From positions 846,349-910,348 of the forward strand of contig NZ_KB849164.1 in the NCBI RefSeq assembly GCF_000367925.1: a stretch of DNA of 64,000 nt. The letters are read 5' to 3'. The notes under the pieces are model-generated. The model was given only the letters and a program-made list of their open reading frames with translations. It was not told where the DNA came from and searched no databases. Shown piece after piece: positions 1 to 8,849 of the stretch. The position numbers and the translations under genes are program-made. The stretch comes from Acinetobacter bohemicus ANC 3994. Its GTDB lineage: Bacteria > Pseudomonadota > Gammaproteobacteria > Pseudomonadales > Moraxellaceae. Position 1 is the stretch's first letter, and each line of letters begins with the position of its first letter.

Positions 1-236
1 GTTTTATCCTGTTGAACAGACGTTTGAGTTGTAGATTCAGGTTTTTTTGTAGTTGAAGAATTACTTTGACTACGAGGTGACGCAGAACGAGTGCGAGTCG
101 TTTTGGTCGTATTCGTTGCTGGTTGTGTTGCAGTGCTTGAACTTTTAGCTGTGCGTGAAGTTCTTTTTGATGTATTTGACACTGTTTCCGCAGCAGAATT
201 TTCGACTGCTGGATTTTCTTGAGTTGTCTTGCTCAT
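1..236 (-). CDS. Ser/Thr/Lys-rich low-complexity protein, N-terminal part (runs off the window)
   Basis: An ATG at 234-236 on the reverse strand opens a frame that stays open to the left edge (78 codons visible). The product begins MSKTTQENPAVENSAAETVS and is then almost entirely Ser, Thr, Ala, Lys, Arg, Asn and Gln, with SPRS and TKTTRTR-like runs. This looks disordered and basic, as in histone-like or granule-associated tails, but no family can be assigned. There is no signal peptide or membrane segment in the visible part. It is divergent from the ketoreductase gene at 478, with about 240 bp of promoter space between them. Confidence 0.6.
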   Translation of the reverse strand, partial: MSKTTQENPAVENSAAETVSNTSKRTSRTAKSSSTATQPATNTTKTTRTRSASPRSQSNSSTTKKPESTTQTSVQQDK

Positions 237-477
237 AAGGCTTTTCCAAGCATGCTTACAGTATTCTTGGCGCTTACATTAACACAATACAGAATACCCT
301 GAATTGACTAAAATGACATTGCGCAAAGCATTCAGGTCAAGACATCTACGGTTTAACTCAAGTATGATTCTATGGAAACTGATGGATCTATTGAAATAAG
401 AGTATCTAACATCATATTGAAGTTAAAAGGATATCTTTAAATCCATCAAAAATTAATTCGTATGAGAGATAATAAAC

Positions 478-1869
478 ATGACTGACCAATACCAAACATT
501 TGCAAAATCTCCTATTGGTAAATTTGTCATCAAAAATTTAGGTCTGCCAGCACCTACTTTTTTAGAACGTTTTGAATCGGCTACGCCTGTGGTAAAAGGG
601 GCTGTTTTATTCGGTGCTGCACCTTCAAGTACATTATCTGCTGCAATTGCACAAGTATTGGCAAATATTCATGCCAATAGCTATGCAGGTAACAATGCTG
701 AATTGCAACAAACAGCAGCTAAAACAGGTTTAAGCCTAAGTGCATTTAATGCAGGCGATAAAGAGTCGAAGTTTAAAGCGATCATTTTTGATGCTTCAGG
801 TATTCAAAATTCTGAACAGTTAAATGAGTTGTATAACTTTTTCAATCCAATTGCGCGTCAAATCCAAGCATCTGGTCGTGTGATTGTGGTTGGTATTACC
901 CCTGAAACTGCAAAAACAGTAAAACAAGCCATTGCACAACGTGCGCTTGAAGGCTTTGTAAAATCAGTCGGTAAAGAATTTAAAAAGGGTATCGCAGCGC
1001 ATTTGATTTATGTGGATGCAGGTGCTGAAGCAAATCTTGAATCTACGGTTCGTTTTGCTTTGTCACCACGTTCAGCTTATGTGTCTGGTCAAGTGATTCG
1101 TGTGTCTAAAGCGAATGTTGTAGACGTAGACTGGGCTAAACCCCTTGCAGGTAAAACGGCAGTGGTCACAGGTGCGAGCCGTGGTATTGGTGAAGCGATT
1201 GCCCATGTTTTGGCACGTGATGGCGCGCATGTGATTTGTTTAGATGTGCCACAACAACAGGCAGATCTTGACCGTGTAGCAAGCGAGATAGGTGGTTCAA
1301 CTTTAGCCATTGATATTACAGCGAACGATGCGGGCGAAAAAATTAAAGCTGCTGCGGCTGCACAAGGTGGTTTAGATATCATCGTGCATAACGCAGGGAT
1401 TACCCGTGACAAAACTTTGGCAAATATGAAGCCAGAGCTTTGGGACTTGGTCATCAACATTAACTTGTCTGCAATTGAACGTGTAAATGACTATTTACTC
1501 GAAAATGATGGTTTTAATACCAATGGTCGCATTGTTTGTGTATCTTCAATTTCAGGGATTGCAGGTAACTTAGGTCAAACCAATTATGCAGTATCAAAAG
1601 CCGGTGTTGTTGGTGTGGTTAAATTTACAGCGCCAATCTTGAAAAATGGTGTAACCATTAACGCCGTTGCGCCTGGCTTTATTGAAACGCAAATGACAGC
1701 GGCTATTCCTTTTGCCATTCGTGAAGCGGGTCGTCGTATGAACTCGATGAGTCAAGGTGGTTTACCTGTTGATGTTGCTGAAACCATTGCATTATTTGCA
1801 TCTTCTGCGTCTACAGGTTTAAATGGTAATGTTGTTCGTGTATGTGGTCAAAGTTTGTTGGGTGCTTAA
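478..1869 (+). CDS. 3-oxoacyl-ACP/CoA reductase, two-domain FabG4-like SDR
   Basis: Short-chain dehydrogenase/reductase that would reduce 3-ketoacyl thioesters to 3-hydroxyacyl thioesters with NAD(P)H. At 463 aa it is nearly twice the length of an ordinary FabG. The first ~215 residues form a degenerate Rossmann-like domain. The catalytic SDR half starts near residue 225, with the cofactor motif TGASRGIGEA near 231, HNAGIT near 304, SSISG, and the YAVSK catalytic pair near 370-374. This matches the high-molecular-weight FabG (FabG4) layout. The next forward gene is a MaoC-type dehydratase, the same pairing as mycobacterial fabG4-htdX. A terminator-like hairpin lies between the two genes, so co-transcription is uncertain. 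The N-terminal half lacks a usable nucleotide loop and may serve structure or oligomerisation (inference). Confidence 0.88.
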   Translation: MTDQYQTFAKSPIGKFVIKNLGLPAPTFLERFESATPVVKGAVLFGAAPSSTLSAAIAQVLANIHANSYAGNNAELQQTAAKTGLSLSAFNAGDKESKFKAIIFDASGIQNSEQLNELYNFFNPIARQIQASGRVIVVGITPETAKTVKQAIAQRALEGFVKSVGKEFKKGIAAHLIYVDAGAEANLESTVRFALSPRSAYVSGQVIRVSKANVVDVDWAKPLAGKTAVVTGASRGIGEAIAHVLARDGAHVICLDVPQQQADLDRVASEIGGSTLAIDITANDAGEKIKAAAAAQGGLDIIVHNAGITRDKTLANMKPELWDLVININLSAIERVNDYLLENDGFNTNGRIVCVSSISGIAGNLGQTNYAVSKAGVVGVVKFTAPILKNGVTINAVAPGFIETQMTAAIPFAIREAGRRMNSMSQGGLPVDVAETIALFASSASTGLNGNVVRVCGQSLLGA

Positions 1870-1874
1870 TTTAA

Positions 1875-1970
1875 AATCCTCCTAAATCCTCCTTTAATAA
1901 AGGAGGACTTTCTCCAAAAGTTTAGATCATGGAGAACTCCTCCCTTTTTAAAGGGAGGTTGGGAGGGATT
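1875..1970. repeat. Intergenic pyrimidine/purine-rich hairpin repeat, copy 1
   Basis: Two imperfect palindromes lie just after the ketoreductase stop. One has arms AATCCTCCTTT and AAAGGAGGA; the other reads CTCCTCCC...GGGAGGTTGGGAGGGATT. The second unit is nearly identical to one at 55891-55926 in this window, which also follows a stop codon. This is a dispersed intergenic repeat of REP-like character. It encodes nothing visible. Confidence 0.7.
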
Positions 1971-2009
1971 AATTATAGGAGAGGGGAAATTAAATCACCC
2001 TCATCTTAA

Positions 2010-2036
2010 CCCTCTCCTAAAATGGAGAGGGTTTTT
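2010..2036 (+). terminator. Rho-independent terminator-like hairpin
   Basis: The arms CCCTCTCC and GGAGAGGG are followed by TTTTT, placed between the ketoreductase and the MaoC gene. It may terminate or attenuate the upstream message. Confidence 0.55.
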
Positions 2037-2062
2037 AATAAGATAAAATATAAAGGTTCAGT

Positions 2063-2917
2063 ATGAATACTCGCCATTTTAGTCAACTTCCAAAGCCTTA
2101 TTTAGCTTATCCAAAAGTGATTCAAGGCTTAATTTTTAAAAAACCGAAAGGTGAAAAAGTGCTACCGCAAGTTGAATATGTGGTGGATTCATTTAAAGTC
2201 GATCAACAGCATTTAAAAGCCTACAATGCAGTTTGTGGCTTTAAAAATAATGGTTATATTCCAGCAATTTATTTGGCGGTGTTATCACAAAGCTTGCAAA
2301 TGCATATGATGACTACTGAAGCATTTCCATTTGCCATTTTAGGTTTGGTGCATATTCGGAATCAAATTAAGCAAACGCGTAAAGTTGGTGTAAATGAGCA
2401 ACTGACCTTGTCTTGTCAGTTTGGTGCATTACAGCCACATGATAAAGGTGTGCAATTTGATTTTATCACTACCGCAAAAGTGGGCAGTGAAGTGGTGATG
2501 GAAGGTACAACGACGTATCTTGCGCGTCAAAAAAGCGATGGAAAAGTTGCAGCGAAGGCAGCCGAAACAAAAACACCTGCTTATGAATTAAATGCGGAAT
2601 GGACTGTCTCTGAAAATATTGGTCGTCGTTATGCATTGACTTCAGGTGATTTTAATTTAATTCATATTCATGCCATTACAGCCAAAGCTTTTGGTTTTAA
2701 ACAAGCAATTGCGCATGGCATGTGGAGTAAAGCCAAAGTATTGGCCAGTTTAACTTTACCAGATCGCTATGAAGCCGATGTTTGGTTTAAGTTGCCAATG
2801 TATCTACCTTCAACCGTTGAGTTTTTAACAGCTCAAGCGGGGAAAAATACAGAATTTTTAATTCGAAATAGCAAGAATCAAAAGCCACATGTGGCAGGAA
2901 GTGTTAAAGCACTTTAA
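2063..2917 (+). CDS. MaoC-family (R)-specific hydratase/dehydratase, HtdX-like
   Basis: Hot-dog fold enzyme expected to interconvert 3-hydroxyacyl and trans-2-enoyl thioesters. At 284 aa it has the double-hot-dog length of HtdX-type dehydratases. The C-terminal half carries the hydratase-2 signature near residues 190-215: YALTSGDFNLIHIH followed by FGFKQAIAHGMW, where Asp (~196) and His (~201) are the expected catalytic pair. The N-terminal half contains the SQSLQMHMMTTEAFPF stretch typical of the substrate-side domain. Together with the preceding ketoreductase it could carry out two consecutive steps on acyl chains. The acyl carrier (ACP or CoA) cannot be told from sequence. Confidence 0.85.
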   Translation: MNTRHFSQLPKPYLAYPKVIQGLIFKKPKGEKVLPQVEYVVDSFKVDQQHLKAYNAVCGFKNNGYIPAIYLAVLSQSLQMHMMTTEAFPFAILGLVHIRNQIKQTRKVGVNEQLTLSCQFGALQPHDKGVQFDFITTAKVGSEVVMEGTTTYLARQKSDGKVAAKAAETKTPAYELNAEWTVSENIGRRYALTSGDFNLIHIHAITAKAFGFKQAIAHGMWSKAKVLASLTLPDRYEADVWFKLPMYLPSTVEFLTAQAGKNTEFLIRNSKNQKPHVAGSVKAL

Positions 2918-2925
2918 AACTAAGG

Positions 2926-2955
2926 AGCCTAAATCTTTTTGATTTAGGCTTTTTT
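2926..2955 (+). terminator. Rho-independent terminator after the MaoC gene
   Basis: The arms AGCCTAAATC and GATTTAGGCT with a TTTTT loop are followed by a T run, directly downstream of the stop at 2917. Confidence 0.85.
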
Positions 2956-3001
2956 ATGCGCTAAATTCGAATAAAAATAAGCGCTAAGGAAAGAACTTAA
3001 G

Positions 3002-4252
3002 ATGAACAATATTAAAGAATATCTCTTTGCCAATACAGAACATTATCAAGGTCAGGTGGATGAGCGATTTATAGACCTAGCCAAACAATTTAGCCGTATG
3101 CAGGATGCGCGAGCTGAACAAGGTGGGGCTGCTTTGGTGGTGTATTTCCAAGACAAAAAAGTTGTTGATATTTACACAGGGAAAAAATCTGCAACTGAAA
3201 ACTGGCAGCCCGATACTTTATCGATGTGTTATTCCACGGGGAAAGGCGTACTTTCCACACTGGCGCATATTTTAGTCAGTGAAGGTTTTTTAGCTTACGA
3301 TACCCCTGTTGCACAATATTGGCCTGAGTTTGCGCAAAATGGTAAAGAGCACATTACTTTAAGGCATATGCTGAGCCATCAAAGTGGCTTATACGACATT
3401 CGTAACCTGATTGCTGATGCGTCTGAAATGGCGGATTGGAATCATATGTTGGATGTATTCGCACATGCTAAACCACGTTTTGAAGCGGCTACAGATGCAG
3501 CTTATCAACCGCTCACTTTTGGTTGGCAAGTAGGAGGCGTGCTTGAAAAAGCCACTGGAAAATCTTTGTCAGATTTAATGCAACAGTATCTTGTGCAACC
3601 GTTACAGTTAGATGGGGCATATTTTGGGGTTACAGCGGCTGAATTGGCCCGTGTTGCTCGACCATTACCTAAATTAAAAACAGCACCAAATCAGTCCTCA
3701 GCAGTAAAACCAAAACAAAAGAAAACTTCACCCTTAGATAAATTGATCGAATGGTCAGGACAAAATCCGAAGGATTTTCAGGATGCGATGATTCCAAAAG
3801 GCATGAAAAATTTTAACTTCTTGAGTGATACGGGTTTAAAGGCGGTCATTCCTGCTGCTAATGGCGTGTTCACTGCCAATAGTTTAGCTAAAATTTATGC
3901 CATGCTTGCTAATAAGGGAAAAGTGGGGGATCAACAGTTGATTCGACCTGAAATATTTACAGCGTTAAGTACAATACAATATAAAAAACGTGACCGTATT
4001 ATGCCTTTAGCCATGCATTGGCGTATGGGGTATCACCGTGTATTAACATTGGGGAAATCATCAAACGGTTTTGGACATATTGGCTTTAATGGTTCGGCTG
4101 CTTGGTGTGATCCTGAACGACAATTAAGTTTTGCTTATGCGCATAATTTTCCAACAACGTCTATTGCAGGTGACTATCGTCTTTGGGGTTTAAGCCAAGA
4201 AACTTTACGCTGTGCAGATGGGCTATTAAAAGGGCGAAAGGGTTGGTTCTAA
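3002..4252 (+). CDS. Serine hydrolase of the beta-lactamase/family VIII esterase class
   Basis: Beta-lactamase-fold hydrolase (416 aa), probably an esterase. The SxxK nucleophile motif STGK lies near residues 78-81 in the context SMCYSTGKGVL. HMLSHQSGLYDI follows at about 122, a block typical of the esterase/penicillin-binding group. The GHIGFNGS box, equivalent to the KTG motif, lies near 357. There is no signal peptide, so the enzyme is probably cytoplasmic, which fits an esterase better than a resistance beta-lactamase. It has its own spacing from the MaoC gene, with a terminator between. The substrate is unknown. Confidence 0.85.
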   Translation: MNNIKEYLFANTEHYQGQVDERFIDLAKQFSRMQDARAEQGGAALVVYFQDKKVVDIYTGKKSATENWQPDTLSMCYSTGKGVLSTLAHILVSEGFLAYDTPVAQYWPEFAQNGKEHITLRHMLSHQSGLYDIRNLIADASEMADWNHMLDVFAHAKPRFEAATDAAYQPLTFGWQVGGVLEKATGKSLSDLMQQYLVQPLQLDGAYFGVTAAELARVARPLPKLKTAPNQSSAVKPKQKKTSPLDKLIEWSGQNPKDFQDAMIPKGMKNFNFLSDTGLKAVIPAANGVFTANSLAKIYAMLANKGKVGDQQLIRPEIFTALSTIQYKKRDRIMPLAMHWRMGYHRVLTLGKSSNGFGHIGFNGSAAWCDPERQLSFAYAHNFPTTSIAGDYRLWGLSQETLRCADGLLKGRKGWF

Positions 4253-4373
4253 TTTTTTAAGACTGATATTTAATATGATGAGTATTTAATCTGATGGTAC
4301 ATTTTGCAGTGATGAGTTTTGTGAAAAGTGTGATATTTTCCTTGCACTAAAATGGTTAGCTTAAGTTTTTTAG

Positions 4374-4835
4374 ATGAAAAAGCCGCTTCTTATTCCCTTA
4401 ATTGCATCATCTGTTTTATTGGGCTGTCAGGATTCTAAACAGTCTACTACTGAAAATAAGACCCAAACTGACTCTATTTTGCAGCATAAAATTACAGTTG
4501 CGAAGTGGGTGGGTGAGTATCAAGGAACAACGCCGTGTATGAGCTGTATTTCGCGTTGTGAGGAATGTCCTGGCATGGCTGTAGATTTAGTGCTCAATCA
4601 AGACCAAACTTATACTTTAAAGCGTGAAAGTTTAAGTGGTCATAATGACGTCGAAATCTTGACAGGGCGCTTTCAGTTTAGCAATAAGGATCAGAGCAAA
4701 CTTGAATTAATGCAGGTCAAGACTCGCAATTTAATTTATGTTGATTTAGAGCAGCAACTACTTGAAATTTTACAAGATAAGACAGGTCATCTGTATGCTG
4801 CGGAAGATGATTTTCTGTTAGAAAAGAAAGTTTAG
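4374..4835 (+). CDS. NlpE-like lipoprotein
   Basis: Small lipoprotein (153 aa) with a type II signal peptide: MKKPLLIPLIASSVLLGCQ, lipid-modified Cys at residue 18. After a short Ser/Thr/Gln linker comes a domain beginning KWVGEYQGTTPCMSCISRC, a close relative of the NlpE N-terminal motif (GxYxGxxPCADCxG). The NlpE family takes part in copper tolerance and envelope-stress signalling. This protein has an unusual extra run of cysteines (CMSCISRCEEC), which suggests metal binding or a redox role (inference). It has only the N-terminal NlpE domain. Confidence 0.75.
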   Translation: MKKPLLIPLIASSVLLGCQDSKQSTTENKTQTDSILQHKITVAKWVGEYQGTTPCMSCISRCEECPGMAVDLVLNQDQTYTLKRESLSGHNDVEILTGRFQFSNKDQSKLELMQVKTRNLIYVDLEQQLLEILQDKTGHLYAAEDDFLLEKKV

Positions 4836-4969
4836 TTTATGTTTTAAGTGATTGTAAAAATCTAAAAAATAGATCTACTTATGGCGTTGTTGATCTAAAG
4901 CTTTTGCAGATTGTTCATTCACTCTTAGGCAAAAAAACAGTATGCTTAGACCTGTAAAAAGGAGCATAC

Positions 4970-7078
4970 ATGTATCAGGTACTTGCGCGTAAATATCGTC
5001 CACGTAATTTTAATGAATTGGTTGGGCAAAACCATGTGTCACGAGCACTGACCAGTGCCTTAGAACGTGGTCGTTTACACCATGCGTATCTATTTACTGG
5101 CACACGTGGGGTAGGTAAAACCACCATTGCACGTATTTTAGCGAAGTGCTTGAACTGTGAAACGGGTGTCACATCAACGCCGTGTGAAGTATGTCCAACT
5201 TGTAAAGCAGTCAATGAGGGTCGATTTATCGATTTAATTGAAATTGATGCTGCATCACGCACCAAAGTTGAAGATACTCGTGAATTGCTTGATAACGTAC
5301 CTTATGCACCCACCCAAGGTCGTTTTAAAGTTTACTTAATCGATGAAGTGCATATGCTTTCGACGCATTCTTTTAATGCACTGTTGAAAACGCTGGAAGA
5401 ACCGCCAGAGCACGTTAAATTCCTTTTTGCAACGACCGATCCACAAAAGCTTCCAATTACGGTGATTTCTCGTTGTCTGCAATTTACTTTGCGCCCACTG
5501 GCTGTAGATGAAATTACAGTACATTTGACGGATATTTTACAGAAAGAACAGATTCAAGCGGAACAAGATGCCATTTGGCAAATTGCTGAATCTGCACAAG
5601 GATCACTCCGTGATGCCTTGTCTTTAACCGATCAAGCCATTGCGTATGGTCAGGGTGCGATTCAGCATCAAGATGTCAAAGACATGTTGGGGTTGATTGA
5701 CCGCACGATTATTTATGATTTGATTTTAGCCATTCATCAAAACCAAAAGCAGCGTGTCAGCGAATTGCTTATGCAATTTAGACAGCAGGCTTTAGATGTA
5801 TCACTGGTTTTAGATCAGTTCATTTCAACTTTGCATGAATTGGCATTATTGCAATATTTGCCCGATTTAAGTCTCAAATATAGTGCTGAAATTAATAAAA
5901 AAATCATGCAGTTATCGCAGTTGATTTCAGCGCAAGATTTACAATTGTATTATCAAGTGTCATGTAAAGGTCGTGCAGATTTACAATTGGCTGTAACACA
6001 AGAACAAGGTTTTGAAATGTGCGTGTTGCGCTTATTGGCGTTCCGTCCATTACAACCGAACGAAGTTTTAGTGTCTGCAATACCACAGGTTCAGCAACAA
6101 GCTCCACAGGTCGATGTTCAAGCAGTTGTACACAATGTGCAACAACACCTTGTTGATGCATATCCAGTAGAAGAAAGTGTTGTAGAAACTCCAGCAATGG
6201 TCACTCAGCCGAATATAGAGCCATCTTCAGATGACTTCTTGGATGAGCCTATACTGGATGTTGTAGAGACAAATGTTACACCAGTAATGCCAACAACGAC
6301 TTCAGATCAAATAATCTTTGATCCTGCCTCCGAAGATGCTTTATTTGATTTAGACGAGTCGAATAATGATGTTAACGTTGTGGCAGATGATGAACCGAAT
6401 AGTGATGATTTCCTGTTTGATGAAATCGCACCATTAAATGATGTAGTAGAAGCGGAAACTTTAAAATCACAAGATGACATTGCTGTGGCGGATCAAGAAG
6501 CAGATTTATTCTTAAGCCAAGAACAAATGTCGATTGAGTCTGTACATGCTGAAGTTGCGGCAGCCAAGGTTATCGATGAGCCTATTCTTGAATTAGAACA
6601 ACCGAGTTTTGAAGAAAATCGAGTTGCGGTTGAAACTGTATCCGCACAAGATTCAAACTTGATGCCACAAGATATTTTAAGGCTCACGCCGCAACAACTT
6701 GATGGTGAGTGGACGGTAGAGAAGTGGGAATACTGGTTTAGAAATAGTACATTAACGCCTGCTGTACAAGAGTTGGCCCAACAGGGTGTGATGACGGGGC
6801 AAATTGATGGTGAGTCGTTATTTCAGATTCCACCCAAATATGAGCAGTTGTTAAATCAGTTACAACATGCTTTAGAGCAAGCCTTAAAAAATGAATGGCC
6901 CAACACGCATTTTCAGGTGAAATATGCAGAAATTGAAGCCACAACACCCTATAGTATGCAAAATGAGCGTAAAGAAAAAGCCTATGCTCGGGCTTCAGAA
7001 TTATTGCATGCAGAATCTGCGGTGAAGGATATTTTGCAAAACTTTGAGGGTGAACTACAGAATATTCAATTGAAATAA
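4970..7078 (+). CDS. dnaX: DNA polymerase III subunit gamma/tau
   Basis: Clamp-loader ATPase of the replicase. The AAA+ core starts at the N-terminus (MYQVLARKYRPRNFNELVGQ). Walker A GTRGVGKT is at 44-51, a four-Cys zinc module at C63/C72/C75/C78, Walker B LIDEVHM near 123-129, and the SRC sensor box near 163. After about residue 380 comes a long acidic, low-complexity linker (roughly 380-570), then a folded C-terminal domain with DGEWTVEKWEYWF, which corresponds to the tau-specific polymerase-binding region. Length (702 aa) fits a full tau. I saw no clear A-AAA-AAG slippery heptamer that would force a gamma product. Usual downstream partners (ybaB, recR) are not here. Confidence 0.95.
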   Translation: MYQVLARKYRPRNFNELVGQNHVSRALTSALERGRLHHAYLFTGTRGVGKTTIARILAKCLNCETGVTSTPCEVCPTCKAVNEGRFIDLIEIDAASRTKVEDTRELLDNVPYAPTQGRFKVYLIDEVHMLSTHSFNALLKTLEEPPEHVKFLFATTDPQKLPITVISRCLQFTLRPLAVDEITVHLTDILQKEQIQAEQDAIWQIAESAQGSLRDALSLTDQAIAYGQGAIQHQDVKDMLGLIDRTIIYDLILAIHQNQKQRVSELLMQFRQQALDVSLVLDQFISTLHELALLQYLPDLSLKYSAEINKKIMQLSQLISAQDLQLYYQVSCKGRADLQLAVTQEQGFEMCVLRLLAFRPLQPNEVLVSAIPQVQQQAPQVDVQAVVHNVQQHLVDAYPVEESVVETPAMVTQPNIEPSSDDFLDEPILDVVETNVTPVMPTTTSDQIIFDPASEDALFDLDESNNDVNVVADDEPNSDDFLFDEIAPLNDVVEAETLKSQDDIAVADQEADLFLSQEQMSIESVHAEVAAAKVIDEPILELEQPSFEENRVAVETVSAQDSNLMPQDILRLTPQQLDGEWTVEKWEYWFRNSTLTPAVQELAQQGVMTGQIDGESLFQIPPKYEQLLNQLQHALEQALKNEWPNTHFQVKYAEIEATTPYSMQNERKEKAYARASELLHAESAVKDILQNFEGELQNIQLK

Positions 7079-7080
7079 GT

Positions 7081-7524
7081 TTACTTATTCATACTGTATT
7101 GAAATAAAGCATCTCGCATTTCAATTGGAATGGAGGTGCTTTTTCGTGTTTGGCGATCTACAAATACATGCACAAAATGACCTTGTGCAGAGGCAACATC
7201 ATGGAATTGTTTAAAAATAGCTAGATCGTATTGTACCGATGAATTCCCCAGCCTAGAAATGACCACACCGACTTCAATAATTTCAGGATAAGAAAGCTCT
7301 TGAAAGAAGCTACAAGCGGAATCAACCACCAATCCAATAATGGGTGAATGTCGAATATCAAAGTTTGCTTTTTCAATCAGTAAAGCATTGGCGGCAGTGT
7401 CAAAGTAACTGTAATAAGTGACATTGTTGACGTGACCGTAGATATCATTATCTGACCACCTTGTTTGTATCGGTAGAAAGTATAAAAAATCGGTACGTTG
7501 TTTGGGTGTTTGCTTCATTATCAT
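7081..7524 (-). CDS. Acyl-CoA thioesterase, 4HBT/YbgC-FadM family
   Basis: Single hot-dog thioesterase (147 aa). The signature TRWSDNDIYGHVNNVTYYSYF lies at about residues 21-40, with the family's catalytic Asp at D27 (RWSDND). It ends two bases from the dnaX stop on the opposite strand, so the genes are convergent with essentially no spacer. Two in-frame ATGs (7524 and 7518) are equally possible starts. The substrate is probably medium- or long-chain acyl-CoA, by family. Confidence 0.85.
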   Translation of the reverse strand: MIMKQTPKQRTDFLYFLPIQTRWSDNDIYGHVNNVTYYSYFDTAANALLIEKANFDIRHSPIIGLVVDSACSFFQELSYPEIIEVGVVISRLGNSSVQYDLAIFKQFHDVASAQGHFVHVFVDRQTRKSTSIPIEMRDALFQYSMNK

Positions 7525-7595
7525 TGTATTTTTAACAGGCGATTAATATTCAGTTGTACTGTTAAAAATAAAGGAATGCAAGAGGTGAAAAGCAA

Positions 7596-7621
7596 GGTCA
7601 TTTATCGCTCGGTAAATGACC
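7596..7621 (-). terminator. Hairpin downstream of the iron alcohol dehydrogenase
   Basis: The 9-bp arms GGTCATTTA and TAAATGACC have an 8-base loop and lie 20 bp past the stop of the reverse gene at 7641. The T tract after it is interrupted, so terminator strength is uncertain. Confidence 0.5.
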
Positions 7622-7640
7622 ATTAGCTGAAACTTATAAA

Positions 7641-8801
7641 TTATGAGTAAATTGCTTGATAAATCTGTAAGGCATCTTGTTGGGTCAGTTCCCGCAGATT
7701 GTTTTGTAAAAGCCGAGTTTGCAACATGGCATCACTAGCAAGTTGTTCAAGCATATTTTCAGCAATGTTCAAATCTTTTAATTTTAAAACCAAACCACTT
7801 TTATCTAAGTGATTTTGCATATGGTCAATAAATAAGTCACATAAACCATCAATACAGCCCGTACTTTTGGGGTCTAGCCAGCACATCAGTTCGGCATAGT
7901 ATTGTTTGGCATGGGGTGCATTAAACTTTAAGACTTCAATTAAGACCAAAGCATTGCTATGACCATGCGAAATATGAAAATGTCCACCTAGCGGATAAGC
8001 CAGAGCATGTACTGCGGCAACAGGCGCATTGGCAAAGGCTTGACCTGCAAGCATTGAACCGACCAACATATTTTGTCGTGCTGCTAAATTATGACCATCT
8101 GCCAAAACCAGACTTAAATTCTGGTTGAGTAATTTTAATGCTTGTTTTGCTAACATATCGGCATAAGGATTCTTTTTGATTTTAGAGGTATACGCTTCAA
8201 TGGCATGTACCATCGCATCAATCCCTGTTGCCGCTGTAATGTGAGCAGGCAAATTTTGAGTAAATGTGGCATCTAATATTGCTACATCAGCAAATAACAC
8301 GGGAGAGACAATCCCCGTTTTCGTAGTTTCACCCGTAGTGACAATAGAAATGGGTGTGACTTCAGACCCTGTGCCTGCTGTAGTGGGGACTAAAAATAAC
8401 GGCAGTCGAGGTTGTTTGGCATTATTGATGCCATATAAGTCTGACAATGTTTGCTGTTGTTGTGGGTGTGCAAGTATGGCAATGATTTTAGCGACATCTA
8501 ATGAACTTCCTCCACCAAAGCCTAAGACAATATCGACTTTTTCATTTTTTGCGAATTGAACGGCATCTAAGACGATATGTTCGGGTGGGTCTGCTTGAAC
8601 GCTAGAATAAATGACATAATCAAGTTGAATGGTTTCCAAAATTTCAATAATGGTTAAATGCAATTGTTGTTGAATCATTCCTGCATCAGTGACCAATAAC
8701 AGCTTTTTATACGGTTGCTGTTGTAACAAATGTTTTAACTCATAGATCGAGCCGAGTCCTGAAATAATATTCGAGACGGTCTGGAATTGAAAATGGCTCA
8801 T
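7641..8801 (-). CDS. Iron-containing alcohol dehydrogenase
   Basis: Group III metal-dependent alcohol dehydrogenase (386 aa, normal length). The NAD-binding motif GGGSSLDVAK lies near residue 96. The PTTAGTGSEVTPISIVT block is near 139 and the metal-binding segment AYPLGGHFHISHGHSNALV near 268-286, whose histidines bind Fe2+ or Zn2+. Specificity cannot be read from the sequence; relatives reduce aldehydes or oxidise primary alcohols. It is a monocistronic reverse gene. Upstream, an inverted-repeat element begins only 49 bp before the start codon, so its promoter may overlap that element. Confidence 0.9.
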   Translation of the reverse strand: MSHFQFQTVSNIISGLGSIYELKHLLQQQPYKKLLLVTDAGMIQQQLHLTIIEILETIQLDYVIYSSVQADPPEHIVLDAVQFAKNEKVDIVLGFGGGSSLDVAKIIAILAHPQQQQTLSDLYGINNAKQPRLPLFLVPTTAGTGSEVTPISIVTTGETTKTGIVSPVLFADVAILDATFTQNLPAHITAATGIDAMVHAIEAYTSKIKKNPYADMLAKQALKLLNQNLSLVLADGHNLAARQNMLVGSMLAGQAFANAPVAAVHALAYPLGGHFHISHGHSNALVLIEVLKFNAPHAKQYYAELMCWLDPKSTGCIDGLCDLFIDHMQNHLDKSGLVLKLKDLNIAENMLEQLASDAMLQTRLLQNNLRELTQQDALQIYQAIYS

Positions 8802-8849
8802 CTATTGCATCCTTTTTTATATCAAATTCAAGATTATTGTTTTAGCGTT

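Noticed and set aside
1089..1460. 123-codon reverse frame inside the ketoreductase gene
   Set aside because: Antisense shadow over the conserved Rossmann region, with no start context or homology.
3002..4252. Acquired beta-lactamase resistance gene
   Set aside because: No signal peptide and the motifs fit the family VIII esterase group; no mobile context.
4970..7078. Programmed frameshift in dnaX to give a gamma product
   Set aside because: A-rich runs exist but no clear A-AAA-AAG heptamer with a following stem was found; cannot be claimed.
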